DNA from: Desulfobacula sp.
Lineage (GTDB): Bacteria; Desulfobacterota; Desulfobacteria; Desulfobacterales; Desulfobacteraceae
Direction of reading: 5' to 3'
NCBI RefSeq assembly: GCF_014237455.1
Contig: NZ_JABZFL010000034.1
Span: 1-47,386, forward strand
DNA length: 47,386 nucleotides
The position numbers were made by a program, and so were the translations under genes. The notes below the pieces were generated by a model. The model saw only the letters and a list, made by a program, of their open reading frames with translations. It was not told the origin of the DNA and searched no databases. The first letter of the stretch is position 1, and each line of letters begins with the position of its first letter. Below, one piece after another: positions 15,105 to 24,388 of this stretch.

Positions 15105-16630
15105 GACAGATCCCCTTTTCTGATCTTGCCAAGGGAAGTACGGGGAAATTGTGATTTAAAGGTTACCTTTTTAGGCCATTTGTATTTTGCAAGCTTGCCC
15201 TGACACATGGCAATGACATCCGCCTGAGTCAGGGATGCACCAGATGACACGATAACAAAGGCATGCCCTGTTTCTCCCCATGTCTCATCAGCCATTCCTA
15301 TGACAGCCACATCCTCAATATCCGGATGGAGTTTGAGAATTTTTTCTACTTCTGCCGGATAAACGTTTTCCCCGCCTGAAATATACATATCCCCTGCTCT
15401 TCCCTTCAGGTAGAAAAATCCATCCTCATCCATACGGGCCAAATCTCCTGTCCGAAGAAACCCGTTTTTAATAGTCTCTTCTGTTTTTACGGGGTCCTGC
15501 CAATACTCTTTCATCATGATAGATCCCCGAACAACAATCTCGCCTGTTTCACCCGGTTTTGCCGCTCTTCCCCGTTCATCCAGGATGGAGACCTCGGCAT
15601 GGAAAACAGGCCGTCCCACAGTTCCCGGCTTTTTCAAGGGGTCATCTTCAGACGCCCACAACAGGATTGAGGTTTCTGTCTGACCCATGATCTGACGGAA
15701 GGCAAGGCCGGCTTCAGCACATTTTTTGATCAGGTCCTGATTCAGTTTTTCCCCGCCTCCGGCGCAGACCCGCAGGGAGGAAATATCACTTCGCTTTTCC
15801 GGATCAACTTTTAATAATTCCCTGTATACCGTAGGAACTCCTAGAAATTTGGTCACCCGATATTTTTCAATATCCCTGTAAATCGTAATAGGATCGAATT
15901 TCCTGTGAAGGACAATGGTTGCCCCTTTATAAAAAATCGGGGCTGCCTGGATAAACAGGCCGCCCGAATGAAACAAAGGCAAAAAAATCAGCATGATATC
16001 ACTGAAATGAAGCTTGAAAAAAATATCGGCATTCAGGCAGTTAAAAAACGTCTTTCGGTGGGACAGAACCGCTCCCTTTGGCTTCCCGGTTGTACCGGAT
16101 GTATACATGATCACCTGGGGTTCTTCAGGATCAGCAGGCCCAAGAGACCTTGTCAGAAAGGCCCGCTTTCCATCAAAATTTTTTGTTTCTTCAACAAAAT
16201 CAAACATCCTGCCGTTAAACTGAGCCTCTCCCACAACCGCCACCATCATGGGAGGCAGATAGCTTTCCAGCTCAAGTGCATTCACTGCATCGGCAAATGC
16301 GTCTCCATGGACAAAAAGCCTTGGGCGGCAGTTTTTAATAAAATAATCCAGTTCAACCGATGTAATACGAAAATTTATAGGAACAAAAATAGCTCCAAGC
16401 CTGGCACATGCAAGAAACAAATCGAGAAACTCGGGACAGTTATTAAGCATCGCGGCCACACGGTCACCCTTTTCAATCCCTATGGACTGAAGCCAGCAGC
16501 TTGTCCGGTCCGCCCGCCTGCAAAGCACTTGATAAGAGATGGTCTGTTCTTCAAACAGGATCGCCGCCTTGTCCGGTGTCAGCTCAGCCCAGCGCTGCAC
16601 CCACCAGGCAATATTCATGGATTTAATCAT
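15101..16630 (-). CDS. Acyl-CoA synthetase / AMP-dependent ligase
   Basis: 509 residues. P-loop-like [18 protein letters not shown] at 175-192, GQTETS (A5 motif), the hinge block [36 protein letters not shown] and the catalytic lysine motif [10 protein letters not shown] at the C-terminus. This ANL family activates carboxylic acids to acyl-AMP and then acyl-CoA; general fold and length fit medium- or long-chain fatty acids, but the substrate is not readable. It follows a small gene (16633-16899) with a two-base gap, so the two form an operon. Met5 is an alternative start. Confidence 0.9.
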   Translation of the reverse strand: MIKSMNIAWWVQRWAELTPDKAAILFEEQTISYQVLCRRADRTSCWLQSIGIEKGDRVAAMLNNCPEFLDLFLACARLGAIFVPINFRITSVELDYFIKNCRPRLFVHGDAFADAVNALELESYLPPMMVAVVGEAQFNGRMFDFVEETKNFDGKRAFLTRSLGPADPEEPQVIMYTSGTTGKPKGAVLSHRKTFFNCLNADIFFKLHFSDIMLIFLPLFHSGGLFIQAAPIFYKGATIVLHRKFDPITIYRDIEKYRVTKFLGVPTVYRELLKVDPEKRSDISSLRVCAGGGEKLNQDLIKKCAEAGLAFRQIMGQTETSILLWASEDDPLKKPGTVGRPVFHAEVSILDERGRAAKPGETGEIVVRGSIMMKEYWQDPVKTEETIKNGFLRTGDLARMDEDGFFYLKGRAGDMYISGGENVYPAEVEKILKLHPDIEDVAVIGMADETWGETGHAFVIVSSGASLTQADVIAMCQGKLAKYKWPKKVTFKSQFPRTSLGKIRKGDLS

Positions 16631-16632
16631 TT

Positions 16633-16899
16633 TTATTTCAGCCCGATATTATCAAAAAACTGTTTGCGTTTCATCCGGTATAAATCCTTATCCTCTTTAA
16701 CCAGATAAAAAAACCGATTGTTATCATCATCAAAACACTCAAACAGACCGGTATAATCTTCCTTGTCTGTTACATCACAGATACGGGACACATCATCATT
16801 GAATTTTTGGCAGACCATTGCCCAGTCTTCCTCTTTGGCATCTTTTTTAATGGTGGTTTTTTTTGACGCCTCTTTAAATTCCGCCTGGATGGATTTCAT
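16633..16899 (-). CDS. Small conserved-looking cytosolic protein, function unknown
   Basis: 88 residues, rich in charged residues (KKTTIKKDAKEEDW, DVTDKEDYTGLFECFDDDNN), with no signal peptide or membrane helix. RBS GGGGGAGAAAG lies just upstream of the ATG. It is the first gene of a two-gene unit with the acyl-CoA synthetase. The pattern FECFDDDNNRFFYLVKEDKDLYRMKRKQFFD suggests a compact alpha/beta fold. I do not recognise a family. Confidence 0.65.
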   Translation of the reverse strand: MKSIQAEFKEASKKTTIKKDAKEEDWAMVCQKFNDDVSRICDVTDKEDYTGLFECFDDDNNRFFYLVKEDKDLYRMKRKQFFDNIGLK

Positions 16900-17021
16900 A
16901 CTTTCTCCCCCAAACCCTATAATATTTGAATAAAAATTAAACTTATCGGAATGATCTTAACAAATGACGGCAGATGATGTAAAACAAATTTAAAAAACAC
17001 AGAAAAACCAAGGATACAAAC

Positions 17022-18482
17022 ATGAAAATCGGTCGTAATGACTCATGCCCGTGCGGCAGTGGAAAAAAATATAAAAAATGCTGTTTGAATAAAAGCAATA
17101 TCATACCCGCCATTGACCTGGCTTACAGACGCATCTCCAAGGCCTATGAAGAACTTGAACCTAAACTTGAAAAATATATGCTCAAACATTTTAACAGCGA
17201 GATCATAGAAGATGCATTGCATGAGTTTTTCTGCTGGCCGGATGAAGAGGATGAATATTTTACCGATGACGCCATGGATTCTCTTCAGGATCTTTACCGG
17301 CCATGGATTCTCTATAACTGGGATTGCAAACCGGACCTTGATGAAGCCTGGGCTGAAGAAGAGAGTGAAATCACCATTGCTGAAGCCTATATGAAGGAAA
17401 ACATCAAAAAAATCAGTAATCTGGAAAAAAAACTTGTCAAAGGCATCAGCCGAAAGCCTTATTGCTTCTGGGATGTCATGGGAGTTAAACCCGGTCAATC
17501 CATTGACCTTAAGAATATTATGACCGGGAAGACCGTCACGGTTCAGGAGCATATGGGTTCAGGATACCTTAACCCTAAAAATATTGTTTTTGCCAGAGCA
17601 GTTGTCATAGATAATATCGACATGCTCATCGGCATGGGCCGGGCTATCATTCCGACCGGACTGAAACCGGCGTTGATCGAACTTCGGAAAGATATTAAAG
17701 AAGGCCGACTTCTGATAACTGATGAAGACCTGCTGGAATGGGATATGGACCTGCGGGAAGCCTATCTCGATATTGACCATCATTTGCACAACCCTCCAAA
17801 AATGCAGAACATCGACGGAGAGCTGCTGGAATTTCATAAACTTGTTTTTGAGATAAAAGACCCTGACTCCGCATTTGAAAAACTGGCCTCCCTGTGTACT
17901 GTTGAATCCCCCGAGACTATCCGGAAAACAGCCGAATCAGACAAAAAAGGACGAATCAGCAAGGTAAATTTTTCCTGGACAAAAAAAGGGAATAAAAAAA
18001 TTCAACACTATGATAACACCATCTTAGGCGAAGTGCGTATCGACCATAAAAAAATGATAATACAAATCAACTCTGCACAGCGGGCTGAGCGCATATGCAA
18101 AGAGATTAAAACCCGGATGGGCAGTGATGCCAAGTTTAAAGTTGATGTCATTGAAGACATGGATCCGATCATGAATCATCCAGACGAAGATTCCTTTGAC
18201 CATAAAAAATTTGAGGGGGAACATGATGCCCTGATGAAAAACCCTGAAATACAGCAGCAGTTAAAACAAATGCTCTCCAAGCACTGGGATAACTGGGTGG
18301 ATATGAAAATTCCTGCCCTTGGAAATATAACCCCGAGGACAGCCGTAAAAACGGCAGACGGACGAGAGGCTGTAGAAGCGTTGCTATATGATATTGAGAC
18401 CGGAAAAACCCCTGATCCGGTTTTAAATGAGCTGCACCGAAAAGGTGTTCAAAAAGTCAAAAAAGAGCTAGGCCTGGATTAA
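17022..18482 (+). CDS. SEC-C zinc-motif protein of unknown function
   Basis: 486 residues. The N-terminus is a textbook SEC-C motif (NDSCPCGSGKKYKKCC, cysteines 9, 11, 20 and 21), which binds zinc and occurs at the C-terminus of SecA and in many unrelated proteins. The rest is acidic and cytosolic, with one segment (about 140-200) resembling conserved blocks seen in SEC-C proteins (SIDLKNIMTGKTVTVQEHMGS). Its stop codon abuts the start of the methyltransferase gene, so the two are co-translated. Substrate or partner unknown. Confidence 0.8.
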   Translation: MKIGRNDSCPCGSGKKYKKCCLNKSNIIPAIDLAYRRISKAYEELEPKLEKYMLKHFNSEIIEDALHEFFCWPDEEDEYFTDDAMDSLQDLYRPWILYNWDCKPDLDEAWAEEESEITIAEAYMKENIKKISNLEKKLVKGISRKPYCFWDVMGVKPGQSIDLKNIMTGKTVTVQEHMGSGYLNPKNIVFARAVVIDNIDMLIGMGRAIIPTGLKPALIELRKDIKEGRLLITDEDLLEWDMDLREAYLDIDHHLHNPPKMQNIDGELLEFHKLVFEIKDPDSAFEKLASLCTVESPETIRKTAESDKKGRISKVNFSWTKKGNKKIQHYDNTILGEVRIDHKKMIIQINSAQRAERICKEIKTRMGSDAKFKVDVIEDMDPIMNHPDEDSFDHKKFEGEHDALMKNPEIQQQLKQMLSKHWDNWVDMKIPALGNITPRTAVKTADGREAVEALLYDIETGKTPDPVLNELHRKGVQKVKKELGLD

Positions 18483-19100
18483 ATGGAATTTTATCATAAT
18501 TGCATTTTCCCAAAGCTGACCCACTGGGTTTGTTCCCGGAAAGATTTCATATATCAGCGTAAAAAGGTGGTCCCGCAAGCCTTTGGAAGAGTCCTGGAAA
18601 TCGGGATCGGGTCAGGACTGAATTTGCCATTTTATAACCCGGAAAAAATCGACTTTGTATGGGGGTTGGATCCTTCAAAACAATTGCGGGAAATTGCAGA
18701 AAAAAATGCGGAGAAGGTTCCATTCAACGTCGAATTCATAACTTTGTCCGCCGAAGAGATTCCGCTTAAAAAAAATTCAGCAGATACTGTATTGGTTACT
18801 TATACCCTTTGCTCGATCCCTGATGTGGTGAAAGCTTTAAAAGAAATGAACCGGGTTTTGAAACCAGGGGGTGAATTGATTTTTTATGAACATGGGAAGG
18901 CACCGGATAATCATATTAGCAAATGGCAAAACAGAATGAATCCCCTCTGGAAATTAGTCAGCGACGGGTGTAATCTGAACAGACCCATACCCCGCCTTAT
19001 CGAAAAAGGTGGTTTTAAAATCAGACATCTTGATATGAAGTATACGAGCAGTCTGAAACCGTTAAGTTTTAATTACTGGGGTACTGCTGTCCATGGATAA
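18483..19100 (+). CDS. Class I SAM-dependent methyltransferase
   Basis: 205 residues. Motif I VLEIGIGSGLNLPFY (37-51), an acidic loop (WGLDPSKQ), motif II/post-I DTVLVTYTLCSIPDV and motif III RVLKPGGELIFYEHG. The YEHG plus PDN/W-NRMNPLWK region resembles phosphatidylethanolamine N-methyltransferase/Ubi-type small methyltransferases (Methyltransf_11). The target is not identifiable. It directly follows the SEC-C gene and ends convergently with the flavoprotein gene. Confidence 0.88.
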   Translation: MEFYHNCIFPKLTHWVCSRKDFIYQRKKVVPQAFGRVLEIGIGSGLNLPFYNPEKIDFVWGLDPSKQLREIAEKNAEKVPFNVEFITLSAEEIPLKKNSADTVLVTYTLCSIPDVVKALKEMNRVLKPGGELIFYEHGKAPDNHISKWQNRMNPLWKLVSDGCNLNRPIPRLIEKGGFKIRHLDMKYTSSLKPLSFNYWGTAVHG

Positions 19101-19160
19101 CGTCTCTCCCTGTCCAAGGCAAAAACTTTCTTAAAACAATCTGCAATCCGCATGAACTGA

Positions 19161-19727
19161 TCAGGCAGCAATCTCTCGAGCAAATTCAATCGCCTGCTGT
19201 TGAACCAAATCATTGAGCTTGTCAGGGGTTGTGCACGAACCAATATAAAGCTCACCGGCATTGATGGCCCTGTGGGGGTTCTGCATACGCCTGAAAGCTG
19301 TAAACACGCCTTCTGCATTGTCTTCGTAGGGTCCGGCACCCGTCACCAAAAGGGCCTGCCGCTGTCCGGCCACAAGGGATGCATGACCCGGCTGGTGATA
19401 GTTTGTGTACAGGCTGTAAGTCCTGTCAATCACTGCCTTGATCTGTGCGGTAAAGCCCCAGAAATACAATGGAGAGGTAAAAATAACCAGTTGTGAACTG
19501 ACCATTTTCCCCAGGATTTCAGGTACATCGTCTTTTTGAATACACCCTATTGTATCGGGTTTTTCCTTGCACTTGGCGCATCCCATACATCCGTGAAGAT
19601 TTTGAGAATTCAAGTAGATCGTCTCAACTTCATGACCCAGGGAAACCAGTTCTTCTTCAACCCAGCCAATTACCCTGGCCGTATTACCTTTTTTTCTGGC
19701 ACTGCCCTGCAATATCGTTATTTTCAT
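19161..19727 (-). CDS. Flavodoxin-fold NAD(P)H/FMN reductase with iron-sulfur-flavoprotein-like cysteine cluster
   Basis: 188 residues. FMN-binding flavodoxin-like fold: ILQGSARKKGNTARV (phosphate loop), FTSPLYFWGFTAQIKAVIDR and LLVTGAG. Four cysteines lie at 47, 50, 53 and 62 (GCMGCAKCKEKPDTIGC), a spacing close to the compact cluster of iron-sulfur flavoproteins (Isf), which bind a 4Fe-4S cluster. It could therefore be an Isf-like electron-transfer protein or a NADPH-dependent FMN reductase with a degenerate cluster. Monocistronic, with RBS AAGGAG. Confidence 0.85.
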   Translation of the reverse strand: MKITILQGSARKKGNTARVIGWVEEELVSLGHEVETIYLNSQNLHGCMGCAKCKEKPDTIGCIQKDDVPEILGKMVSSQLVIFTSPLYFWGFTAQIKAVIDRTYSLYTNYHQPGHASLVAGQRQALLVTGAGPYEDNAEGVFTAFRRMQNPHRAINAGELYIGSCTTPDKLNDLVQQQAIEFAREIAA

Positions 19728-19859
19728 TGTATCTCCTTTTATTCAATTCATTTTTCAACTTAAGATTTTATACTCTCTTTTACCGGGGGCATCAATATTA
19801 TTCTGTTTTTCATATCTTTGTGCCGGCCCCTGCGCCGGTTGCCGATTCCCTTTCAAGAG

Positions 19860-20780
19860 TTAATCCAGGGCTTTCTGGATGATGATTACACCTGAAAGGG
19901 AGAGCACCATTCCCAGAATAAACACTGGTCCCAGGTCCTGATGACCCGGAAGAAATCCCGCTGCCGCCGTTACTGCTGCAAGAAGGGTGGTTGCCGGAGG
20001 TTGAGCATTGGTTGTAATCGCTACCTGAACCGGTGTGAGATGCTGTAAAAGGATATTCCACAATATCATCATCACAGAACTTGTGATCACAATCATATAT
20101 CCGAGCCCAAACCATCCGGCTGTTGAAACCGCGGAAAAATCAAAAGCCATCAGTGGTCCGACTGCTATGGGAAGCATAATGAGAACACCTAAAATCAAGC
20201 TCCAGGCTGTGACGGTCAACGCATTCTTCTTCCTGCATATGTCACTGGCCAGAACCGTATACAGAACCCAACAGAAAACAGCGGCGATCAACCAGAGATC
20301 ACCGGTTCTCATTTCACTGATTTGAGCCCCGGATGCCCAAGGCCTTAAAACGATCACCACCCCTGAAAATGCAATAAAAACGCCTGCAAATTTCCGGAGA
20401 GAAGGCATTGTACCGATCCGAATACTTGAAACCAGAAGTACACCAAGGGGAGTCATAGCATAGAGAAGGGCGGAATGCCCCGGAACGGTAAGTTCAAGAC
20501 CTTTTAAAAAACAATATTGATTCAACGGGACCAGCAACACGCCCAGCCCCAGAAGCCCAAACCATTCCCTTAAGGTGAAATCAGGTTTGGGGATTTTCCA
20601 TCCGGTAAACATAAGAAAAATCACAGCAGATCCCAGGCCCCGGGAAACGGTTAAGACCATGGGATTTGCAAAGCTGACAGTTGCAGCCTTGCTGAAAATA
20701 AATGTGCCGGCTGCACCAAGCACATGAAGCGTCATAAACAGATACAGATAGTTTTTAGACATAACAGATGTTTGCTTCAA
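19860..20780 (-). CDS. EamA/DMT-family transporter
   Basis: 306 residues with about ten hydrophobic helices in two EamA repeats (first AAGTFIFSKAATVSFANPMVLTVSRGLGSAVIFLMF; second LWLIAAVFCWVLYTVLASDI). The family exports metabolites such as amino acids; the substrate is unknown. The start could be Met1 or Met7; the AAGGAT site upstream favours Met1. Divergent from two further EamA genes. Confidence 0.88.
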   Translation of the reverse strand: MKQTSVMSKNYLYLFMTLHVLGAAGTFIFSKAATVSFANPMVLTVSRGLGSAVIFLMFTGWKIPKPDFTLREWFGLLGLGVLLVPLNQYCFLKGLELTVPGHSALLYAMTPLGVLLVSSIRIGTMPSLRKFAGVFIAFSGVVIVLRPWASGAQISEMRTGDLWLIAAVFCWVLYTVLASDICRKKNALTVTAWSLILGVLIMLPIAVGPLMAFDFSAVSTAGWFGLGYMIVITSSVMMILWNILLQHLTPVQVAITTNAQPPATTLLAAVTAAAGFLPGHQDLGPVFILGMVLSLSGVIIIQKALD

Positions 20781-20943
20781 TGATCCTTCCTTTATATATT
20801 AAGCCTGTAATTTAAAGGAATATTTCATTTTTTGAAACACAATTCTTATCTTTTTTTCCTGTGTTCCTTTTTTTTTCAAATCTGTATCTTTTTTCAGACA
20901 GCAAGGGCATATTAGACTATATTCAAAAAGGAGAAAATAAAAT

Positions 20944-21849
20944 ATGTCAGATATGCTCAAAAAACAGTCTGTTCTTGCTGGCTATCTTTGTGCCATTGGC
21001 GCCACAGCCTTATGGTCAGGGAACTTCATTGTCGCAAGAGGGCTCAGTGACAATATCCCCCCTGTCAGCCTTGCTTTCTGCAGATGGATGGTAGCGGTGA
21101 TTGTTTTCACACCCTTTGCCGTCAAAAATCTTCTTCAAGAATGGCCGATCATAAAAAAACATATCACATACTTTTCAATCACATCCTTTCTGGGTATTAC
21201 AACCTTCAATACCCTTATTTATTTTGCAGGCCAGACAACAACGGCCATGAATCTCTCGCTGATTTCCATCACATTTCCCATCTTTATTATCCTGTTTTCC
21301 AGATTTCTCTACAAAGAAATTTTAACCGTCAAAAAAGGGGTGGGCATCACAATCGTTTTAATCGGTGTTCTGTTTCTGATCACAAAAGGAAAATTCTCCA
21401 CCCTCTTAAGTATTTCTTTCACTATTGGTGATGTCTGGATGTTAACAGCGGCCATCATATTTGCTGTTTACAGTCTTTTTTTAAAAAATAAGCCAAAAGG
21501 GTTAAGTATTAAAGCATTGCAGCTTTCCACTTTTATCTTAGGATTGCTTTTTCTATTTCCATTTTTCTTATGGGAACTCACCACGGTCCATCAATCCTTT
21601 TTAAATCAAACCACCATCCCGGCAATCCTTTATGTCGGCATCTTTGCATCGCTGTGTGCCTTTGTACTGTGGAATAAATCCATTGTCATACTCGGGCCCT
21701 CCAAGGCAGGCATGGTATATTATACCCTTCCCCTCTTCACTGGTTTTTCAGGGTATCTTTTTTTGCATGAGAGCATCGGCATGGTTCATTTTTACAGCAT
21801 GATACTTATTTTTTCCGGTATTATCGCCACGAATCATGAATCCAAATGA
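20944..21849 (+). CDS. EamA/DMT-family transporter
   Basis: 301 residues, ten predicted helices, two EamA repeats (CAIGATALWSGNFIVARGLSDNIPPVSLAFCRWM near the N-terminus; GDVWMLTAAIIFAVYSLFLK in the second half). RBS AAAAGGAG precedes the ATG. The last four bases overlap the next transporter gene (ATGA), indicating translational coupling, so the two may form a heteromeric or jointly expressed exporter pair. Substrate unknown. Confidence 0.88.
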   Translation: MSDMLKKQSVLAGYLCAIGATALWSGNFIVARGLSDNIPPVSLAFCRWMVAVIVFTPFAVKNLLQEWPIIKKHITYFSITSFLGITTFNTLIYFAGQTTTAMNLSLISITFPIFIILFSRFLYKEILTVKKGVGITIVLIGVLFLITKGKFSTLLSISFTIGDVWMLTAAIIFAVYSLFLKNKPKGLSIKALQLSTFILGLLFLFPFFLWELTTVHQSFLNQTTIPAILYVGIFASLCAFVLWNKSIVILGPSKAGMVYYTLPLFTGFSGYLFLHESIGMVHFYSMILIFSGIIATNHESK

Positions 21850-22733
21850 AACCCAATAATGCTGCTTTAGATTTTAAAGGGGTGCTGCTGCTTATACTTC
21901 TTTGTGCAAGCTGGGGGTTTAACCAGGTGGCCATTAAGGTTGCAATTGAGGGTATCTCTCCGGTTCTCCAGGCCGGTATCCGGTCAATCGGTGCAACCAT
22001 ATTAGTGCTGATATGGATGAACGTACGCCGTATTCCTGTCCTGGCAAAAGACAATACCCTTTGGTGGGGAATCGCTGTCGGCCTTCTCTTTTCAATAGAA
22101 TTTATTCTGATCTACCGGGGCCTTAATTTCACTAATGCATCACGGGCAGTCATTTTTCTGAACACGTCACCATTTGCTGTCGCCTTAGGTGCCCAGCTCT
22201 TCATTCCCGGAGAAAAACTCAACAAAATCCAGGTATCCGGTCTTTGCCTGGCCTTTATCGGTATAATTATCGCATTTAATGAATCCTTAAACCTTCCCAC
22301 CAGACAGATGCTCATCGGGGATATCATGCTGACCGGTGCGGCAGTCATCTGGGGTGCAACAACCGTCGTAATAAAAGCAGGTCCCCTTGCATCTATTGCG
22401 CCGAGCAAAACACTTTTATACCAGCTTGGTATTTCTGCAATGGTTCTTCCTGCCGTCTCCCCGGCATTTGGAGAGCCGGGTATCACAAACATGACCCCTT
22501 TAGTTATCACCAGTCTTTTTTACCAAATTGTCTGGATCGCTTTTATCACCTATATTGCCTGGTTCTGGCTGATCAGCAATTATGCTGTATCAAGACTGGC
22601 ATCATTCACTTTTTTAACACCTTTTTTTGGGGTAATTGCCGGGGCCGTATTCCTCAACGAACAGATAACCCTATACCTTATATGTGCTCTTGTTCTGGTA
22701 GGGACAGGGATATATCTTGTAAACCGACATTAA
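21846..22733 (+). CDS. EamA/DMT-family transporter
   Basis: 295 residues, ten predicted helices in two EamA repeats (LLILLCASWGFNQVAIKVAIEGISPVLQAGIR; DIMLTGAAVIWGATTVVIKAG). It overlaps the preceding transporter by four bases. The two are paralogues but differ enough to suggest old duplication. Substrate unknown. Confidence 0.88.
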   Translation: MKPNNAALDFKGVLLLILLCASWGFNQVAIKVAIEGISPVLQAGIRSIGATILVLIWMNVRRIPVLAKDNTLWWGIAVGLLFSIEFILIYRGLNFTNASRAVIFLNTSPFAVALGAQLFIPGEKLNKIQVSGLCLAFIGIIIAFNESLNLPTRQMLIGDIMLTGAAVIWGATTVVIKAGPLASIAPSKTLLYQLGISAMVLPAVSPAFGEPGITNMTPLVITSLFYQIVWIAFITYIAWFWLISNYAVSRLASFTFLTPFFGVIAGAVFLNEQITLYLICALVLVGTGIYLVNRH

Positions 22734-22863
22734 AATTAAGGATCTCTTTTTGCTTTAATCTTCAGATTATTATGATTCAGAATGGCAACGATGCCATCTC
22801 ATTTAAACAATTTCTTCTTGACAACAGAAGAGTATGGCTCTAAAGAAATAAAGGAAGCTATTA

Positions 22864-22941
22864 ATGTCAGATGAATACAAGCAAATGTCAAACAAAAATA
22901 ATCATAAAGGAAAGTCATGGCACGAAGTGAAATCAAAATGA
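22864..22941 (+). CDS. Possible 25-residue upstream reading frame
   Basis: An ATG at 22864 with AAGGAAG nine bases upstream opens a hydrophilic 25-codon frame (MSDEYKQMSNKNNHKGKSWH...) that runs 25 bases into the thioesterase gene in another frame. It may couple or damp translation of the thioesterase, or be meaningless. Low confidence. Confidence 0.15.
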   Translation: MSDEYKQMSNKNNHKGKSWHEVKSK

Positions 22942-23345
22942 TAGAAGATTTTATTTTTGAGACTGAACTTGCAGTAAGGCTTACAGATATAAGCTATGGT
23001 AATCATGTTGGAGATGATGCTTTTGTTTCCCTTATTCATGAAGCCAGGGTAAGGTTTCTGGAAAAATTCGGTTTTCCAAAACCAGATATTTCTGGAAAAG
23101 CGTTAGTTATTTCAGACCTTGCTGTTTCATATAAATCGCAATCGGTTTATGGCGATAAATTAAAATTTGAAATGGGCGCAGGTAATTTTACCAAATATGG
23201 GTGTGATATATTTTACCGGGTAACAAATACAGAAACCGGCAACTTAGTAATACTTGCAAAAACCGGGATTGTTTTCTTTGACTTTGCCCAAAATAAGATT
23301 ACGACTCCCCCTGAGGCATTTTCATTTCAATTTGCGCCTGCCTGA
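22917..23345 (+). CDS. Hotdog-fold acyl-CoA thioesterase (4HBT-like)
   Basis: 142 residues. The N-terminal helix-strand block RLTDISYGNHVGDDAFVSLIHEARVRFLEKFG is typical of the 4-hydroxybenzoyl-CoA thioesterase superfamily, with the central hotdog helix and a candidate catalytic acidic residue. It continues with VISDLAVSYKSQSVYGDKLKFEMGAGNF. It likely hydrolyses acyl-CoA in the cytosol; the substrate is unknown. AAAGGAAAG precedes the ATG. The gene marks the last intact gene before the accessory island. Confidence 0.85.
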   Translation: MARSEIKMIEDFIFETELAVRLTDISYGNHVGDDAFVSLIHEARVRFLEKFGFPKPDISGKALVISDLAVSYKSQSVYGDKLKFEMGAGNFTKYGCDIFYRVTNTETGNLVILAKTGIVFFDFAQNKITTPPEAFSFQFAPA

Positions 23346-23791
23346 TTAGATTCAAAATCCTTCCTAATCCGTCCAGTTTTGTTTCCATTCATACTTAAAA
23401 TCGCCAGAAGAACGATGGCTCCAGACAGCAGACGTATAATGGTAAAGCTGGATGCATCAATGGCTCTCTCACCCAACGCCAGTCGACACAGCACTGAATT
23501 TGCAGCAAACGCAATTAGTGCTAAGCCAGTAAAGATAATAGTTTTGACTAAGTAATCAGTGGATTTGTTGATCAATCTCGACTCCATATAAAGCATCATA
23601 AGTTGGTTATACAGTTTTGGATCATTGAAGTGGACCCTACGATGGACCCCATTGTTTGGACAGCCTGCTAAGAAAGTTAGGCTATCATTTCGTTGATCAT
23701 ATACCACATTTTTGCACCACTTGAGCAAAAAATTTTTAAGCGTGAGCTCACCTGAAGGCTCCCACATTCTCCCGATATCTATTCCTTTCAA
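23327..23791 (-). pseudogene. Truncated EamA transporter remnant in a chimeric frame
   Basis: A 154-codon open frame contains, from about codon 83 (23545 downward), KTIIFTGLALIAFAANSVLCRLALG and IDASSFTIIRLLSGAIVLLAILSM, which is the first two-helix stretch of an EamA transporter. After about 55 residues similarity stops and the frame runs into the end of the thioesterase gene. The first 80 codons are not transporter-like and include a TGGACCCCATTGTTTGGACA block on the plus strand reminiscent of an insertion-sequence end. I interpret this as a 5' transporter fragment left by deletion or insertion, not a functional gene. Confidence 0.65.
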
Positions 23792-24382
23792 CGTACCAAT
23801 ATATAGATCACAATTTGGCAGATTTCAGAAAAATATTTCTCAAGATTTGAACTGCTGGGAAGTGTATCTCCAATAAAGATTAAGGTGATCTTGATTAATT
23901 TGAATTTACCCTTTCTTATATATTTGAATTAATTTATGAAAATTTATTTACTTTGCATCACAATATACTGTACGGTGATTATTATTGAAATCTACCAGAA
24001 TATAAAAATCATTCTGTTGTTGTTACGATTTGGGGAGTGTGCGGAACATGGCAAGTATTCCACACCAAGGATCAAATTCATTCCGATATTGAAAGAGAAT
24101 TTTTATGTTTGAAAATCTATCCTATGAAAATTAGGTATTCATTCACGGGGTTGTCAAGTGATTATAAGTGGCTGAAATTATAAACAATAATAATTTATTT
24201 TGATACTGCATTAGTGATTAACATTTTAAATCGGGTCGGATATTCTATTTTGCATTGTTAATTATGGGATTAGCCTGTTTCTGTATAACATATCATCATA
24301 GGATGTTACTCAGAAAAAAACTGGTAAGCTTATTGTTATATTTTCGTCGGCAAGGTGGGACTACGAAAAAACAAAAAGGGAG
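23792..24382. other. 590-base AT-rich intergenic region
   Basis: No supportable gene, RNA or clear terminator. It is markedly AT-rich, like the rest of the island to its right, and would contain the promoter for the GH26-like lipoprotein gene. I see no matching repeats that would mark an element end. Confidence 0.6.
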
Positions 24383-24388
24383 ATGGCA

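Noticed and set aside
15905-16708. 267-codon frame on the plus strand
   Set aside because: It lies antisense to the acyl-CoA synthetase gene, which has all family motifs; the plus-strand product has no recognisable domain and Lys/His/Cys-rich composition typical of a shadow frame.
22771-22796. TGGCAACGATGCCA as a sigma-54 promoter before the thioesterase gene
   Set aside because: The GG and GC are not ten bases apart; it is just a short palindrome.
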